Assembly (NCBI GenBank): GCA_025266875.1
Contig: JALLLT010000136.1
Location: forward strand, 1-18,064
From: Fennellomyces sp. T-0311
Lineage: Eukaryota > Mucoromycota > Mucoromycetes > Mucorales > Lichtheimiaceae
Direction of reading: 5' to 3'
Length of the DNA: 18,064 nucleotides
In this document: positions 15,670 to 18,064 of the stretch, piece by piece
Layout: every line of letters starts with the position of its first letter
Position numbering within the stretch: position 1 is the first letter of the stretch
The notes under the pieces: generated by a model
What the model was told of the DNA's origin: nothing
Seen by the model: the letters and a program-made list of their open reading frames with translations, nothing else
The model's database searches: none
Program-made: the position numbers and the translations under genes

Positions 15670-16767
15670 ATGGCCGATAACAGCAGAAAAGTAGCCAAGA
15701 TACCAAACCCTCTATTTCAAGAATACCGTTTGCCGTCTCAACTGAGTCCAGATCCAGAAGAGCCAGAAGCGTTCACCACAAAAGAAGAATTTCTGATTGA
15801 CCTCAACACATCTTCTCGCATGAATCAAGAAACCGGACAAGGCAACCAAATGAAGTTGGTCATGCAGGCACTTACGCAGCTGCTGGAGAAGAGCAATCAG
15901 ACAACCACGATGGACACTCCAAAAATTGGTTTTCAGCCACGTGTACACGAGCCAGACACGTACAGTGGCAGCCGCGCATTGAATGCCGTGCAAAGTTGGG
16001 TACGACAAGTCGAACGCTACCTGAGCATGTCATCGCTTTCCCAGCATATGTATGTGAACTACGCTGTTACATTCTTGCGGGGCGAAGCAGAAATTTGGTG
16101 GCAACAGCATGTGTCGAGCGATCCCAAGAAAACTGTCAGCTGGAACGAATTCAAGAAACTGATTGAGGCAGCCTATAGTCCGGTTAATGCCAAACAGCTT
16201 GCAAGAGACCAGCTTGCTAACTTGGTACAAGGAGGGACTGTTGCCGAATATGTTGCTCAGTTTCAGGCGCTGTGGAACACCCTGCCCTCAATGACCGACA
16301 AGGAAGCCAAGGACCGATTCGAGCGAGGCCTCCAGCCTGTCATCCGCGCTGAGGTTTGCTTCCGCTTCCCGTCCAATGCTAGCGAATCGATGCGTCTGGC
16401 CCTGCTGTGTGATAGTCAACGCACACAGTCGATGATGAGTTTCGGTCAAGGAACACAAGGGTTTTTTGGGCAACCGCAGCAACACAATCCATTCCAAGTG
16501 CCCGAGTACTTACGTTCGTCTGGCGTTGCCCCCATGGATCTTGACGCCATCCACACAAGAAGACCAGGCCCCAATTATCGTTCAGGCGGTCGTGGAAACA
16601 GCTCTGACAACTGGCGACGTAGACAAGACGGCCCTCACGATGGTGATACAAGGAAGTGCTTTAATTGTGGTGGATTTGGACATATTGCCCGAAATTGCCC
16701 ATCCACTCCTGGTCTCAACAAGGGTCGTGCATCAGGTCAGGGAAAAGGCAAAGCGCGGTTGGATTGA
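15670..16767 (+). CDS. Element 3 Gag, 365 residues
   Basis: Starts at ATG 15670, 20 nt after the LTR. After an N-terminal linker the retrotransposon Gag domain runs from about 90 to 230 (VQSWVRQVERYL, GEAEIWWQQH, WNEFKKLIEAAY). An Arg/Gly-rich segment precedes a classical C-x2-C-x4-H-x4-C knuckle at 330-343 (CFNCGGFGHIARNC). The TGA at 16765-16767 ends Gag; pol overlaps in the -1 frame through a slippery site at 16740. Confidence 0.93.
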   Translation: MADNSRKVAKIPNPLFQEYRLPSQLSPDPEEPEAFTTKEEFLIDLNTSSRMNQETGQGNQMKLVMQALTQLLEKSNQTTTMDTPKIGFQPRVHEPDTYSGSRALNAVQSWVRQVERYLSMSSLSQHMYVNYAVTFLRGEAEIWWQQHVSSDPKKTVSWNEFKKLIEAAYSPVNAKQLARDQLANLVQGGTVAEYVAQFQALWNTLPSMTDKEAKDRFERGLQPVIRAEVCFRFPSNASESMRLALLCDSQRTQSMMSFGQGTQGFFGQPQQHNPFQVPEYLRSSGVAPMDLDAIHTRRPGPNYRSGGRGNSSDNWRRRQDGPHDGDTRKCFNCGGFGHIARNCPSTPGLNKGRASGQGKGKARLD

Positions 16768-16785
16768 GGGAAGTCCCTCCGCGCT
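16740..16785 (+). other. -1 programmed ribosomal frameshift signal joining gag and pol
   Basis: The heptamer GGGAAAA at 16740-16746 is in the gag phase G GGA AAA, the X XXY YYZ form. After a 5-nt spacer, AGCGCGG (16752-16758) pairs perfectly with CCGCGCT (16779-16785). Inside it AGGG (16767-16770) pairs with CCCT (16775-16778) around loop AAGT. The gag stop lies within the structure. A -1 slip enters exactly the frame that carries protease. Confidence 0.8.
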
Positions 16786-17588
16786 CCCTAGCACCACACC
16801 ATTCCCTCAACGTGGTTCAGCCCAAGCAAAGTCCCAAGGTTCCAGAGGCCAATCTGATCGATCTGACGGACGAGCAAGACGACGAGTCCTTGGAGTTGTA
16901 CAAAACCTTGGAAGAGGACAAGCAGTATATTGATTCACTCTTGTCAATAAACGAAACTGAATTACCTCTGTACTCAATGTCTTGCAATGATGTCCTTGTT
17001 GATGTGTTAATCGATTCAGGTGCTTCAGGTTCCTATGTAGCACCATGGCTTGCCAGCAAGTTGCCATTGCGCGAGATCGCAACCCGGATTGTCGAAACTG
17101 CCGGAGGACACACCACCACCATCACGAAACAAGCCGAGCTGTTGCTGGATGCTCAAGGATACAAACACAAGGTGATCGCCTATGTCCTTGACACCAAGTT
17201 CGATGTGATTCTCGGCCGCGACTGGCTCAAGTCTGTGGCACCTATACCAGATTGGGAACTGGATACCTGGTGTATTCAGAAGGGTGAGCATGAATATGTC
17301 CTTCGTCCGCGACATAAACGTGTGATCCCTGAGCTTGCGTACTTGATATCGCACCGTCAAGTCCAGCGTTTAGAGCGCAGCAACGGGATTGATGATGTGT
17401 TCGTGTGCTTCTTGCGTCCTACGAAAAAGGAGTCCAATGCCACAATGGATCAAGTTGCCAAATCTATGATTGAGGAGTTCAGCGACGTCTTTCAAGACCA
17501 GCTACCCGGGTTACCGCCCAAACGAGACATTGAGCATGTTATTGACACGGGTGATGCCGCGCCTATTTCAAGCCGCCGTACAAGATGA
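16746..17588 (+). CDS. Element 3 Pol N-terminal part: linker, protease, RT approach
   Basis: Read after the -1 shift, the frame has a linker with [11 protein letters not shown], then the aspartic protease active site [11 protein letters not shown] (Asp at 17013) and the later ILGRDW motif of retroviral-type proteases. A connecting segment ([27 protein letters not shown]) is the usual lead-in to RT. The frame then runs out at TGA 17586-17588 because one base is missing at 17572/17573, where the expected RT-start sequence continues in the next frame. Confidence 0.88.
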   Translation, partial: RQSAVGLREVPPRSLAPHHSLNVVQPKQSPKVPEANLIDLTDEQDDESLELYKTLEEDKQYIDSLLSINETELPLYSMSCNDVLVDVLIDSGASGSYVAPWLASKLPLREIATRIVETAGGHTTTITKQAELLLDAQGYKHKVIAYVLDTKFDVILGRDWLKSVAPIPDWELDTWCIQKGEHEYVLRPRHKRVIPELAYLISHRQVQRLERSNGIDDVFVCFLRPTKKESNATMDQVAKSMIEEFSDVFQDQLPGLPPKRDIEHVIDTGDAAPISSRRTR

Positions 17589-18064
17589 GCCCGCGAGAAC
17601 TGGATGAGCTGCGCCGCCAACTGAAGGAATTACTGGATTTGGGTCTGATCCGCCCTAGCTCGTCTCCATGGGGTGCACCTGTCTTGTTTGTCCGCAAGAA
17701 GGATGGCTCCATGCGCATGTGCATTGACTACAGGGCGGTCAATAGGGTCAGCAAGCGCAACTCCACACCATTGCCACGCATTGACGAGTGCCTCGAGCGC
17801 CTTCATGGAATGAAGTACTTCTCGAAGCTTGATCTGCGATCCGGATATCACAATTTGCGGCTACGAGAGGAGGATATCCTGAAATCAGCATTCAACACTC
17901 GCTATGGCAAGTTCGAATGGTTGGTTTTGAGCTTTGGATTGATGAACAGCCCTCCTGAGTTCCAATCATGGATGAATTCTATTGTGGGTGCCGAATATCT
18001 CGACCGGTGTGCTATGGTCTATCTCGACGATTGTTTGGTGTTCAGCAAGACCAAGGAACAACAC
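17573..18064 (+). CDS. Element 3 reverse transcriptase, partial, continues past the window
   Basis: From 17573 a frame is open for all 164 codons to the window end. It reads [13 protein letters not shown], then [33 protein letters not shown] and [10 protein letters not shown], all standard Ty3/gypsy RT blocks. The catalytic motif YLDD is at 18020-18031. It belongs to the same Pol as the protease frame, displaced by a single-base deletion. It lacks its own start and its stop lies outside the window. Confidence 0.9.

Larger units (their letters stand above)
15332..18064 (+). mobile_element. Element 3: Ty3/gypsy retrotransposon, 5' part only
   Basis: A 5' LTR, tRNA-type primer site, gag with CCHC knuckle, protease and the start of RT are in the window; RNase H, integrase and the 3' LTR would lie beyond the right edge. 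It differs from elements 1 and 2 in having separate gag and pol frames and a TGG-starting primer site. TTTTA at 15327-15331 would be the target duplication if repeated at the far end. Pol has a 1-base deletion at 17572/17573. Confidence 0.9.

Overview
The window looks like a repeat-rich, gene-poor piece of a fungal genome. An early-diverging lineage such as Mucoromycota is my best guess, from three inferred or visible traits: very short introns (52 and 65 nt), chromodomain Ty3/gypsy elements with one fused Gag-Pol frame, and an expanded-type fungal zinc-ribbon/exonuclease gene. This assignment is inference; no marker gene is present.

Layout. (1) 1-5315, minus strand: a Ty3/gypsy chromovirus (element 1). 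Its 3' LTR is cut by the window edge. It is young (214 of 214 visible LTR bases are identical), but its Gag-Pol frame is broken by two single-base deletions at the start of reverse transcriptase. (2) 5316-8117, minus strand: a three-exon gene with an AT-hook-like N-terminus, a zinc ribbon (of the kind annotated as DUF6729 in fungi), an RNase H-fold transposase-like region and an intact DEDDy 3'-5' exonuclease. It carries two frameshifts and is cut inside exon 3 by element 1. (3) 8118-8370: a divergent promoter region. (4) 8371-8718, plus strand: a small basic/acidic protein of unknown function with a SUMO-interaction-like motif. (5) 8723-14413, plus strand: a complete chromovirus (element 2), flanked by the target duplication GTTAG and inserted exactly at the stop codon of the small gene. 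Its 1568-codon Gag-Pol frame is intact. (6) 14414-15331: AT-rich flank, a degenerate TTTAGG-type telomere-like repeat, and two tRNA-like sequences with pol III A and B boxes. (7) 15332 to the window end, plus strand: a third Ty3/gypsy element (element 3) of a different type. It has a tRNA-type primer site, separate gag and pol frames joined by a well-formed -1 frameshift signal, and one frameshift in pol. It sits in the T-run after the second tRNA-like sequence.

How the parts relate. Elements 1 and 2 share a core promoter (TATAAATAGAGAG), a polypurine tract, a Gag knuckle variant, a chromodomain and a T-run directly after the 5' LTR in place of a tRNA primer site. Element 3 uses a different priming and expression strategy. 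The host-like material is the divergent pair (exonuclease gene and small gene), and both members have been hit by chromovirus insertions. The points most worth following are the T-run primer site, the frameshift signal of element 3, and the transposase-like/exonuclease gene.
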